Positions 7,737 to 15,609 of a DNA stretch of 51,304 bases are shown here, in pieces. The notes below the pieces were generated by a model. The model had not been told where the DNA came from. It did not search any database and was given only the letters and a program-made list of their open reading frames with translations. The stretch is from CAZBMD01 sp964493325 (GTDB taxonomy: Bacteria; Babelota; Babeliae; Babelales; RVW-14), in contig CAZBMD010000011.1 in the NCBI GenBank assembly GCA_964493325.1, positions 1 to 51,304 on the forward strand, in the 5' to 3' direction. A program made the position numbers and the translations under genes. Position 1 is the stretch's first letter, and every line of letters begins with the position of its first letter.

Positions 7737-8801
7737 ATGACTCATAAAAATAATCAATTATTTTTACTATTCGTGCTACTCATTTCAACTCACCTACAAG
7801 CTGAACAAGTCATTTCATTAAATAAAGACAATGCCGTTTTTGCCGTTGAAGCGCTTGCTGACAATACTTTTGCAGCAAGCTCACACGACGGAAATATTCG
7901 CATTTTCGACATTAATGCTGATACGAAGTATGATTGCTCAGCAGAGCTTACTGGCCATACAAAAGACGTTACCTCATTAGCTAAATTGAATGATAGCACT
8001 TTTGTCTCTGGCTCAGCGGATACAACATTACGCATCTGGCAAAAAGGCAATGATGGTTTTTATACATGCGCATCTGTACTCACTGATCACACATCAAGCG
8101 TCCAAACAGTGACCAGATTGGAAGATAATAGCTTTATCTCAGTTGCGCATAGTGGTGTAGCAATTGTCTGGCAAAAAAACAAGGATGAGGGCTACAACTT
8201 CATTATGAAGCTCACCCATGTACTCGATACAGCAACAATAACAGGGGCAATAAAATTAAATGATTTTGGGTTTGCAATCACAGGAAGCAACAACGATATA
8301 ACGCTTTATAAGAGGCTAAACAATGGTTCTTATAAGTTCATATCAAGATATTATATCTGTCTCAGTACATTAAATTCGCTCATCCAGTTGGATAACGGTA
8401 ATATAATCGCAGGCTGCTCAGGATACAGAGGCATGCTCGATACATATCCCGCTCGCATCCAGACGCTTATACCAATTAGCAATGGAGATCTTAGAACCGG
8501 CCCGCAATTTAATGCTTGCAGCAATATTCGATTAGTTAAACGACTATGCAATAATAATTTTGCTTCACTTGCATATGGCACAAATGAAATAAAAATTTGG
8601 AAGCCTTGCATTTCAAACTTGGAGCTTTGTTTTCCAAGCCAGGAAGCACTTAACTACAATCACTACCAGCACAAAGCAACTCTAAAAGGTCATGATCTAA
8701 GAACTGAGGCAATCGTTCAACTAAATAATGGGCATATCGTGTCAGGCTCATTGGACGGTACCATAATAATCTGGACCGAAGAGGACCTACAACCTGTCTA
8801 A
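7737..8801 (+). CDS. Exported WD40-repeat protein, array member 2 (type B)
   Basis: 354 residues. Signal peptide about 1-22 ends in LQAEQVISL, shared almost unchanged with members 3 and 4. Blades include SSHDGNIRIFD, GSADTTLRIW, VAHSGVAIVW and the terminal GSLDGTIIIW. The blades in the middle (about residues 170-290) are poorly conserved. AAAGG lies 8 nt before the ATG. The gene is 58 bp after member 1 and is followed by a clear terminator (8824-8856), so members 1 and 2 may share one transcript. Confidence 0.85.
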   Translation: MTHKNNQLFLLFVLLISTHLQAEQVISLNKDNAVFAVEALADNTFAASSHDGNIRIFDINADTKYDCSAELTGHTKDVTSLAKLNDSTFVSGSADTTLRIWQKGNDGFYTCASVLTDHTSSVQTVTRLEDNSFISVAHSGVAIVWQKNKDEGYNFIMKLTHVLDTATITGAIKLNDFGFAITGSNNDITLYKRLNNGSYKFISRYYICLSTLNSLIQLDNGNIIAGCSGYRGMLDTYPARIQTLIPISNGDLRTGPQFNACSNIRLVKRLCNNNFASLAYGTNEIKIWKPCISNLELCFPSQEALNYNHYQHKATLKGHDLRTEAIVQLNNGHIVSGSLDGTIIIWTEEDLQPV

Positions 8802-8823
8802 CCACTTCTGCTAAATTATTCCG

Positions 8824-8856
8824 AAGAGCCTGTAAAATTCACAGGCTCTTTTTTTT
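8824..8856 (+). terminator. Rho-independent terminator after WD40 member 2
   Basis: Perfect 10-bp stem AAGAGCCTGT/ACAGGCTCTT with loop AAAATTC, followed by a run of T. The same stem core occurs after member 3 (9774-9806). Confidence 0.92.
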
Positions 8857-8943
8857 GCACTACCTTGCAGAAAAAAATTTTGGTGCTATAAAATCGTCAT
8901 TAAAATCAGAAAGTTTCCTACAATTTTACGAAAGCAAACTCTT

Positions 8944-9744
8944 ATGAAATATAAAAACAATCAATTATTCCTACTACTCATGTTATTCTTTTCAACTCGT
9001 CTCCAGGGCGAACAAGTCATCTCTTTAGGCAAAAATAATGCCCTTCTTTCAATAACTACGCTGGGTACTGAAATTTTTGCCACAGGATCACGCGATGGCA
9101 TAATAAGAATTTTTTGGCATCAAGGTGGAGAGTTTGTATGCAGCGCCACGCTTACTGATCATATAAAAGCAGTTTCTTTAATTTCTAAATTAGATGATGA
9201 AACATTTGTATCAAGCTCAGAAGATAACACAATCCGGATCTGGAACAATACTCCCCACTCCTATTCTTGCAGAGCGGTACTTACCGGCCATACAGCTGCA
9301 GCCTATGACGTAACCGCTGTTGATGATAATACATTAATTTCACGCTCGTATGATAAGACATTAAAAATGTGGCAAAAAGGTCTTGAGGGCGATTACACAT
9401 GCAAGGTAACACTAGATGATATCCCGGATATCAAAACTATATTGTCCATAACTAAATTGGATCACAACCGTATTTCCTTGGACTGTGGAGATCAGGGTAC
9501 GCGAGTCTATATAGTTGGTTATTATCTTGACACCATAGGAAGCTATCTTAATGATGTCATAGAAAGGTCCAGGTACAGCTGGGTCCCAAGCATACACGAC
9601 CCTGAAGATTACTCTGGTAAAATGAGCACATTCATCGGTAGTAGCCGTTATCGCGGATGTGATGGATATGATGTTGCAATACATGATAATGAAATACATA
9701 TCAAGGAAGTATCTGTCACTCACACATATCAAGAAAGTGATTAA
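8944..9744 (+). CDS. Exported WD40-repeat protein, array member 3 (type B, shortened)
   Basis: 266 residues, about 90 fewer than its paralogues. Signal peptide MKYKNNQLFLLLMLFFSTRL and EQVISL as in member 2. Four recognisable blades (GSRDGIIRIF, SSEDNTIRIW, RSYDKTLKMW and one weaker) cover about residues 25-180. The last 80 residues, with SSRYRGCDGYD, no longer match a blade, and the C-terminal blades present in the others are missing. Four to five blades do not normally close a propeller, so this copy is either decaying or pairs with another chain. Confidence 0.8.
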   Translation: MKYKNNQLFLLLMLFFSTRLQGEQVISLGKNNALLSITTLGTEIFATGSRDGIIRIFWHQGGEFVCSATLTDHIKAVSLISKLDDETFVSSSEDNTIRIWNNTPHSYSCRAVLTGHTAAAYDVTAVDDNTLISRSYDKTLKMWQKGLEGDYTCKVTLDDIPDIKTILSITKLDHNRISLDCGDQGTRVYIVGYYLDTIGSYLNDVIERSRYSWVPSIHDPEDYSGKMSTFIGSSRYRGCDGYDVAIHDNEIHIKEVSVTHTYQESD

Positions 9745-9773
9745 TTAAAAACAACAACGCAAACTCTATTATC

Positions 9774-9806
9774 TTAAAGAGCCTGTAAAATTTACAGGCT
9801 CTTTAA
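9774..9806. terminator. Terminator-like hairpin after WD40 member 3
   Basis: Almost perfect palindrome with the core AGAGCCTGT/ACAGGCTCT and loop AAAATTT, closely matching the hairpin after member 2. The T run after it is short (CTTTAAT). Its sequence shows that the duplication unit included the terminator. Confidence 0.75.
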
Positions 9807-9917
9807 TGGCTTCTTCAGTCTGCACTACTTGCTCTGCTTAATCCATTGCGCAAAAGACTAGTTCTTGTGTAAAGTCTAAACTGAAACTACCTTCTGACTG
9901 CAAATAATGGAGCCCAT

Positions 9918-10991
9918 ATGTTGTCTAACAAAAGTAGACTAGGGAAACTAATAATACTTGCTTTATCATTATTTTTAGCCCACCTAAGAGCAAAACAAGT
10001 AATATCCCTAGAGGACTATAATGACTGCTGTAATAGTATTTTAGCCCTCACTGAGCTAGATCTTGAAACATTTGCATCAGGCTCGTATGATGGCACAATA
10101 CGAATTTACGGTCTTCAGCAGAACGGATTGTATACATGCAAAGCTGAACTTATTGGTCATACTGCAGCAATAATTTCATTAGCAAAACTTAACAATAATA
10201 TTTTTATTTCAAGCTCAAGAGACAAAACTATCCGCATATGGAAAAAAAATATTGATGGATTGTATGCGTGCAAATCGGTATTTCACGATCCGACAGACCC
10301 TTTCAACACAATTGTTCGTTTAACCGATTGGATCTTTGTTTCATATGCTTCCGACAAAACAATACTGATTTGGGGTGTTAATCAAAGTGAAGATTTTGCT
10401 TGTATAAAAATTGGCGCCGAATTTCTTTTAATGTCATGTATAACTTCCGTTTCAAATCTACATAACAACGGATTTGTTTTGGGCGACGACAAAGGCTCCA
10501 TCAATGTATATAAAAACAACACACATGAACCAAGCAGATACAAGCAAGAATTAAACTATCCTCTTTCTAAAAATAGCATTTGCTCTTTAATTCATCTAAG
10601 CAATGGTGATGTAATTGCGTCATATGACAAGACCATTTTAATCTTTCATCTGGACGAAAGGACAAATCAATATGAATACAAAGAAGCACTTTTAATAAAC
10701 AATAAAATGCCTATCCTTTGTCCTGTCTCTAGCTGTCCACTCTACAGCAGTAGCTTTGCTGTAGCGTCATGGGACGAAAACCCCACCATTGACAATCAAT
10801 GGCATATAAATATCTTTGAAAGAAGTTACAATCGTTACTATGAATGCACGGGGAAACTCAGAGGACTTGCAAGCGAAATAACTTCTATCATTCAACTTGA
10901 TAATGGTTGTATTGTTTCAGGCGAAATTGATGGCACCATAACAATCTGGCAAACAAGCGATTTAGAAAAGGAAAACACTCTTGCTGTATAA
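9918..10991 (+). CDS. Exported WD40-repeat protein, array member 4 (type B)
   Basis: 357 residues. Signal peptide about 1-28 followed by KQVISL. Blades include GSYDGTIRIY, SSRDKTIRIW, YASDKTILIW and the terminal GEIDGTITIW. GGAG lies 5 nt before the ATG. Its stop codon overlaps the first codons of member 5, so the two are translationally coupled. As in the other members, the middle blades vary most, which leaves the propeller frame but changes its surface. Confidence 0.85.
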   Translation: MLSNKSRLGKLIILALSLFLAHLRAKQVISLEDYNDCCNSILALTELDLETFASGSYDGTIRIYGLQQNGLYTCKAELIGHTAAIISLAKLNNNIFISSSRDKTIRIWKKNIDGLYACKSVFHDPTDPFNTIVRLTDWIFVSYASDKTILIWGVNQSEDFACIKIGAEFLLMSCITSVSNLHNNGFVLGDDKGSINVYKNNTHEPSRYKQELNYPLSKNSICSLIHLSNGDVIASYDKTILIFHLDERTNQYEYKEALLINNKMPILCPVSSCPLYSSSFAVASWDENPTIDNQWHINIFERSYNRYYECTGKLRGLASEITSIIQLDNGCIVSGEIDGTITIWQTSDLEKENTLAV

Positions 10992-12057
10992 AAAAAACCA
11001 ATTCTTATTAGTAGTAGCATTGTTATTACCAGCTCACTTAATGAGCATGCGAGTAATTACAACCGACTACTCTTGCGACTCCTTTATAGGTTCTAACAAT
11101 TCTGTTTTCTCGCTCTGCCCTCTTACAACAACCTCTTTCCTGGCTGGTACTGCAGATGGATTTATTAATATTTTTGATATCACTATAAATGGGGTATATA
11201 CGCTTACTCCTGGACGAAAGGGCTACTGGACAAACCTTAACCCAGAACCTTTATCAAGATTTAAAGGCCATCAAGCAGAGGTATCTTCATTAGCTTTATG
11301 GGGTAATCAAGGCTTTGTTTCAGGATCGCTTGACCGATCGATATGCCTTTGGCAACAGGCAGACGGTAAATATAATCCAGCCCAAACTCTGGGTGGCAAT
11401 AGCAGTTCAATCATTTCAATATTCCCTTTTAATAACAATGATTTAATAGCACTTACAGCCAACGGAGATATTCTTATCTGGGCCAGTGATAGAGCACGTG
11501 AACCAGCGAAAGCATTTCAATCATCAATCGACAAAATAAGTTCGATGATAAAAGTAAATTCAAATATTTTTATTATGGGTGGAGAGAACGGCCACATAAT
11601 GATCTGCTTCATAGATACCAAAGAATTAAAAACCTTAGCAACATACAAGCTTTCTCAAGGGTTGCCAGTCCGTGCACTTGTAGCATTAAACAATACTTTT
11701 GTAGCGGCCTTCAAAGATCATATTGCTGTTATTGCAATACCACAAAACCCTTCTGAACAGTGCACTATCAAACAAGTTATTCTCACGAACAATTCACATC
11801 CCATCTTGGCCGCTCTCCATGATGACAAATTTGCCTCGGTTGAGCAGAGTACAAATACTGTCTTAGGAGTGCATGCTTATGACATAAAAATTTGGGCCAA
11901 AAATGAAGAGGGCGAATACACATGCAGCAGAACTTTGAGCGGACACCGATCAAAAATTTCTTCTATCATTCAGCTGGAAAGCGGGCATATTGTGTCAGCG
12001 GCCCTCAATGGATCAATCATTATCTGGGATGAAGAAGCTAACCTGCAGCAGCACTAA
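10981..12057 (+). CDS. Exported WD40-repeat protein, array member 5 (type A)
   Basis: 358 residues. The start is a TTG at 10981, overlapping the end of member 4 by 11 bp. The first residues KKNQFLLVVALLLPAHLM make the signal peptide expected for the family, which supports this start. NSVFSLCPL, GTADGFINIF, GSLDRSICLW and the terminal SKISSIIQLE...IIIWDEE match member 1 better than members 2-4. About seven blades. No terminator is seen before the APH gene 30 bp downstream, so that kinase may be on the same transcript. Confidence 0.85.
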   Translation: MLYKKNQFLLVVALLLPAHLMSMRVITTDYSCDSFIGSNNSVFSLCPLTTTSFLAGTADGFINIFDITINGVYTLTPGRKGYWTNLNPEPLSRFKGHQAEVSSLALWGNQGFVSGSLDRSICLWQQADGKYNPAQTLGGNSSSIISIFPFNNNDLIALTANGDILIWASDRAREPAKAFQSSIDKISSMIKVNSNIFIMGGENGHIMICFIDTKELKTLATYKLSQGLPVRALVALNNTFVAAFKDHIAVIAIPQNPSEQCTIKQVILTNNSHPILAALHDDKFASVEQSTNTVLGVHAYDIKIWAKNEEGEYTCSRTLSGHRSKISSIIQLESGHIVSAALNGSIIIWDEEANLQQH

Positions 12058-12087
12058 AACATATAATCAATTTAGGAAATAGCTGTC

Positions 12088-12972
12088 TTGGCAAAAAATA
12101 AAATAATGCATCTCAATGAAATCGCTATCGATAAGAAGCTTGTAAAACAATTGCTCATCACACAGTTCCCACAATGGGCTAGCCTCCCCATCACACCTAT
12201 TCAATCTGCAGGAACAGATAATGCTCTGTATCGACTTGGCAATGATATATGCGTACGGCTGCCCAGAATTCCCGCTGCAGCTCTGTACATTAAAAAAGAA
12301 CAACAATGGCTGCCACAATTGGCCCCGCGTTTGCCGCTTGCAGTTCCCGTTCTGCTTGGCAAAGGAAATCCTCAAGACAACTATCCTTGGTGCTGGGAAG
12401 TGTACCGCTGGCTAGAAGGTGAGAATGCTTTTCTTGAGCAGATTGTTGATTTGCATCAAGCAGCAATTGATCTTGCTCTGTTTTTGCAAGCGCTGCAACA
12501 GCTTGATCCAGCCGATGGGCAACCGTCGCGCCGAGGTCTGCCGCTGGCAACACAAGATCTTGACGTGCGCAACGCACTTGCGCAGCTCTCTGGAATAATC
12601 GACACTCAAGCGGCAACAAAAATTTGGGAAGAATGCTTGCAGGTAGCAGCGTGGAGCAAGCAACCAGTTTGGCTTCACGGCGATTTGTTGCCAACAAACT
12701 TACTGGTTAAGCACGGCAGACTGAGTGCTGTTATTGATTTTGATAGTCTTGGTATTGGTGACCCAGCATGCGATTTGATTGTTGCATGGAGCCTCTTGAC
12801 GCGTGAAAGTCGCGAAGTTTTTAGTGCAACACTCGACGTTGATGATGCAACGTGGATGCGTGGAAAAGGATGGGCACTATCGATTGCACTCATCATTATC
12901 CCTTATTACCAGCATAGTAATCCAGTACTTACGGCTATCGCTCATCGTATGCTCAATGAAATTCTTATGTAA
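12088..12972 (+). CDS. Aminoglycoside phosphotransferase (APH) family kinase
   Basis: 294 residues with a TTG start at 12088 (AGGAA 9 nt upstream), or 288 residues from ATG 12106. The protein-kinase-like fold is clear: the Brenner motif H197-G-D199-L-L-P-T-N204, then IDFDSLGIGDPACDL with metal-binding D217 and D219. Relatives phosphorylate aminoglycosides, macrolides or other small molecules using ATP or GTP; the substrate here is unknown. The C terminus ends abruptly in NEILM, whereas a duplicated copy of the last 56 bases at 14236 continues NEILADY before stopping. This suggests the original end of this gene was displaced when the DUF4143 gene arrived between them. Confidence 0.88.
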   Translation: MAKNKIMHLNEIAIDKKLVKQLLITQFPQWASLPITPIQSAGTDNALYRLGNDICVRLPRIPAAALYIKKEQQWLPQLAPRLPLAVPVLLGKGNPQDNYPWCWEVYRWLEGENAFLEQIVDLHQAAIDLALFLQALQQLDPADGQPSRRGLPLATQDLDVRNALAQLSGIIDTQAATKIWEECLQVAAWSKQPVWLHGDLLPTNLLVKHGRLSAVIDFDSLGIGDPACDLIVAWSLLTRESREVFSATLDVDDATWMRGKGWALSIALIIIPYYQHSNPVLTAIAHRMLNEILM

Positions 12973-12994
12973 AAACCTTGAAGCCCTTTTTAAT

Positions 12995-13034
12995 TTTGTG
13001 CTAATCTTGGAATCGACCCCGCAATTAGCACAAA
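12995..13034. promoter_or_regulatory. Inverted repeat upstream of the DUF4143 ATPase gene
   Basis: The 11-nt arms TTTGTGCTAAT (12995-13005) and ATTAGCACAAA (13024-13034) are exact reverse complements separated by 18 nt, ending 14 nt before the ATG. They could be an operator or a leader hairpin; there is no U tract. Confidence 0.5.
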
Positions 13035-13048
13035 TAAAATGGTGAAAT

Positions 13049-14242
13049 ATGTTTATAAAAAGAGACATTTCAAAAGTCCTACGCGAGTATGCAAAATTTC
13101 CTGTTATTGCTTTTCTTGGTCCTCGTCAATCGGGAAAAACAACACTTGTTACCAATGCCTTTCCCAAGCACACATATATTTCGTTTGAAGACCCAGAATT
13201 ACGGGCCTATGCAGAAGCCGATCCAAAAAGATTTCTAAACGATTATCAAAATAACCATGGTATTATTTTGGATGAGTTTCAGTACGTCCCAAAAATACTC
13301 TCTTACATTCAGCTCATCGTAGATCAGCAGCAAAAACCAGGCTATTTTATTTTAACAGGATCACAAAATTTTCTTATGAACCAACAGGTCTCACAATCGC
13401 TTGCTGGTCGCGTTGGCCTGCTGACGCTACTACCGTTCTCGCTCAACGAGCTCAAAAAAAGCGAGCGCTTGGCTGCTCAATCTAATGATGCAATTTTTAA
13501 AGGCGGCTACCCAAGAATTTATGATAAAAAAATTACACCGTCCGTCTTTTATCGCTCGTACATTCATACCTATCTTCAACGTGACGTACGACTCCTTACC
13601 AATGTCGGAAATCTACGCACATTTCAAAAATTCATGGCACTTTGTGCCGGCAGAATAGGACAACTCCTCAATGTCGAAGATATCGCAACCAACTGCGGAA
13701 TCGACCGCAACACAGTCAATCAATGGCTTTCAGTCCTTGAAGCAAGCTACATTATTTTTCTACTTAAGCCTCACTTTAATAATTTTAATAAACGGCTTGT
13801 CAAAACTCCAAAGCTTTATTTTTATGACACAGGTCTAGCCTGTGCATTACTTGGTATTCGAGCAAGCAAAGATTTAAGTTTAAGCCCATTTCGAGGCCCG
13901 CTCTTTGAGTCTTTTATTATTGCCGACCTTTTTAAACAATATCATAATGATGGAGCAGAGCCGCCACTCTATTTCTGGAGAGACCAAAATGGACGAATTG
14001 AAGTTGATTGCATAGTCGATACAGGAATAAAACTCATTCCTGTTGAAATAAAGCCTGGAGAGTCGATCGATAGCGGATATTTTGAGGCTTTGACCCGTTG
14101 GAATGAGATATCAGAAACAAACCCTCAAGACAATTTTGTCGTGTATGGTGGAGAAGAGGCCCAGAAGCGTGGCACAGGAAGCGTAGTGAGTTGGGAGCGA
14201 GCGGGAACATTGCATGCTGCTATAAAAAAACACCCAGCGTAG
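13049..14242 (+). CDS. AAA-family ATPase with DUF4143 domain
   Basis: 397 residues, usual size for the AAA_14-DUF4143 family. Walker A is GPRQSGKTT (about 24-32), Walker B is GIILDEFQYV, and the sensor-like ILTGSQN follows. The C-terminal half has the DUF4143 landmarks: FKGGYPRIYD, YIHTYLQRDVR, LYFYDTGLACALLG and the nuclease-like YFWRDQNGRIEVDCIV...PVEIKPGES. These proteins are widespread on accessory DNA and of unknown function; the C-terminal part resembles PD-(D/E)XK folds. The stop codon TAG (14240-14242) lies inside the duplicated APH tail, so the gene borrows its end from the flanking repeat. It follows the APH gene by 76 bp. Confidence 0.9.
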   Translation: MFIKRDISKVLREYAKFPVIAFLGPRQSGKTTLVTNAFPKHTYISFEDPELRAYAEADPKRFLNDYQNNHGIILDEFQYVPKILSYIQLIVDQQQKPGYFILTGSQNFLMNQQVSQSLAGRVGLLTLLPFSLNELKKSERLAAQSNDAIFKGGYPRIYDKKITPSVFYRSYIHTYLQRDVRLLTNVGNLRTFQKFMALCAGRIGQLLNVEDIATNCGIDRNTVNQWLSVLEASYIIFLLKPHFNNFNKRLVKTPKLYFYDTGLACALLGIRASKDLSLSPFRGPLFESFIIADLFKQYHNDGAEPPLYFWRDQNGRIEVDCIVDTGIKLIPVEIKPGESIDSGYFEALTRWNEISETNPQDNFVVYGGEEAQKRGTGSVVSWERAGTLHAAIKKHPA

Positions 14243-14303
14243 TAATCGGGTTCTTACAGCTATCGCTCATTGCATGCTTAATGAAATTCTTGCCGATTAC
14301 TGA
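14236..14303 (+). pseudogene. Duplicated 3' end of the APH kinase gene
   Basis: Bases 14236-14291 match 12911-12966 at 48 of 56 positions without gaps. In the kinase frame it reads NRVLTAIAHCMLNEILADY then TGA (14301-14303), against NPVLTAIAHRMLNEILM in the complete gene. No start codon or kinase body is present. It is the downstream flank of the DUF4143 gene. Confidence 0.88.
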
Positions 14304-14328
14304 AATAGAAGTTGCATACAAAAAGAAC

Positions 14329-14360
14329 AAAAGAGCCTCTAGAATTCTAGAGGCTCTTTT
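14329..14360. terminator. Bidirectional terminator
   Basis: A 32-nt perfect palindrome with AAAAGAGCCTCTAGAA as its left arm and T or A runs on either side. It lies between the rightward DUF4143 gene and the leftward ankyrin gene. Confidence 0.9.
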
Positions 14361-14388
14361 GCTACATAGTTTTACGGATGTTAGAAGA

Positions 14389-15354
14389 TTAGATCAAATA
14401 GCACTTAAGCCATTGTTTCCAACCAACCTGTTTCATGTGCTTCGCAATTAATCGGCGCATCTCAGAAGAACTGGTTCGATCAAAAGCCATCTTACCTTCG
14501 TTATCTTGAATGTTTGCATCTGCACCGTTTTTTAACAGTTCTATTGCAGTTTTAAGATTCCAATAACGTGCAGCGTTGTGTAGAGCTGTCTTACCCTTTT
14601 TATCCTGAAAATCAACATCAGCTCCATTGCTTAAAAGCTCTTTTACAACATCAAAGCTGCCTCTTGAAGCACAATGCAAAGCTGTTTCACCATCTTTATT
14701 TTGCAAATTAACATCGGCATCATGGCTTAAAAGTTCTTTCACAATATCAAGATTCCAACCACGTACAGCATCATGCAGAGCAGTTTCACCATTTTTATCT
14801 TGTGTATTAACATCAGCTCCATTGCTTAAAAGCTCTTTAACAAGGTCAATATCTTTATTAGATACAGCCTTATGCAGCGCCGTCAGACCATTTTTATCTT
14901 GAATATTAATATCAGCTCCGGCATCAACAAGCACCTTGACAACATCACAATGCACACCACCTACAAAGAACAATGCGGTCCACCCACTGTCACTCCGAGC
15001 ATTAATTTTTGCTCCGCGGCTTAACAAGGTATTGATAGCATCGATATTGCCTCGAGAAGCTGCTTGATGTAACGCTGTTCGACCAAGTTTATCTTGAATA
15101 TTAACATCAACATTGCAGCTATCTAAAAGCCATTCAAGAGCGTTAACTGCTCCACTTCTCGCAGCATCATGAAGAACATCTGCGCTATAAATATCTTTTT
15201 TGAACTTCAAACTAAATTCTAGTCGCAGTTCTTCTGCCGTCATGCGGCCTTGTGTGACCAAATCTTCTAGTCCCATAATGTCTTGTTCTGAAGCCAAAAC
15301 ACCTTGTGCCATTCCTAGGGACAAAAGCATCGTTGCGAGTATTCTCTTATTCAT
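14389..15354 (-). CDS. Exported ankyrin-repeat protein
   Basis: 321 residues. Signal peptide about 1-22 (ending GVLASEQ), a helical linker with VTQGRMTAEELRLEF, then seven to eight ankyrin repeats from about 56 to 300. Units such as DVNTQDKNGETALHDAV...VKELLSNGA are near consensus and very alike, which points to recent internal duplication. Ankyrin repeats bind proteins; exported ones in intracellular bacteria are often host-directed, but no secretion signal other than Sec is visible. A promoter with good -35 and -10 boxes lies at 15434-15462. The bidirectional terminator at 14329-14360 ends the transcript. Confidence 0.92.
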   Translation of the reverse strand: MNKRILATMLLSLGMAQGVLASEQDIMGLEDLVTQGRMTAEELRLEFSLKFKKDIYSADVLHDAARSGAVNALEWLLDSCNVDVNIQDKLGRTALHQAASRGNIDAINTLLSRGAKINARSDSGWTALFFVGGVHCDVVKVLVDAGADINIQDKNGLTALHKAVSNKDIDLVKELLSNGADVNTQDKNGETALHDAVRGWNLDIVKELLSHDADVNLQNKDGETALHCASRGSFDVVKELLSNGADVDFQDKKGKTALHNAARYWNLKTAIELLKNGADANIQDNEGKMAFDRTSSSEMRRLIAKHMKQVGWKQWLKCYLI

Positions 15355-15433
15355 ATGATCTCCTTATAATTAGAAAAACCTCTTTTTTATCTTTATATTG
15401 AAAATATTAAGATAAAAGTTAATTCATATTTGT

Positions 15434-15462
15434 ATTATAAATTATAAATAGAGAATGCGCAA
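15434..15462 (-). promoter_or_regulatory. Promoter of the ankyrin gene
   Basis: On the minus strand: -35 TTGCGC (15457-15462), 17-bp spacer, -10 TATAAT (15434-15439). The -10 box and the 16 bases after it match the NlpC/P60 promoter at 21 of 22 positions. Confidence 0.75.
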
Positions 15463-15550
15463 ACGCCTATCTAATCGATAAAAAAACAGTTGCCACGACC
15501 AAAAAAGCCCTGTATATAGACGCTAAGCCCAATTCTTGCTGATAAATGAA

Positions 15551-15584
15551 TATTGGGCAGAGGGATGCATCCCCCTGCCCAATA
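15551..15584. terminator. Hairpin after the NlpC/P60 gene
   Basis: Stem TATTGGGCAG/CTGCCCAATA extended by GGGATG/CATCCC with one mismatch. It lies 26 bp past the stop codon at 15610. The U tract on the minus strand is weak. Confidence 0.7.
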
Positions 15585-15609
15585 CAAGATAAAAGAAAGC
15601 TACAAACGA

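Noticed and set aside
14329..14360. Perfect palindrome considered as an attachment site for the DUF4143 insertion
   Set aside because: It has A and T runs on both sides and separates convergent genes, as expected of a bidirectional terminator, and has no partner left of the ATPase.
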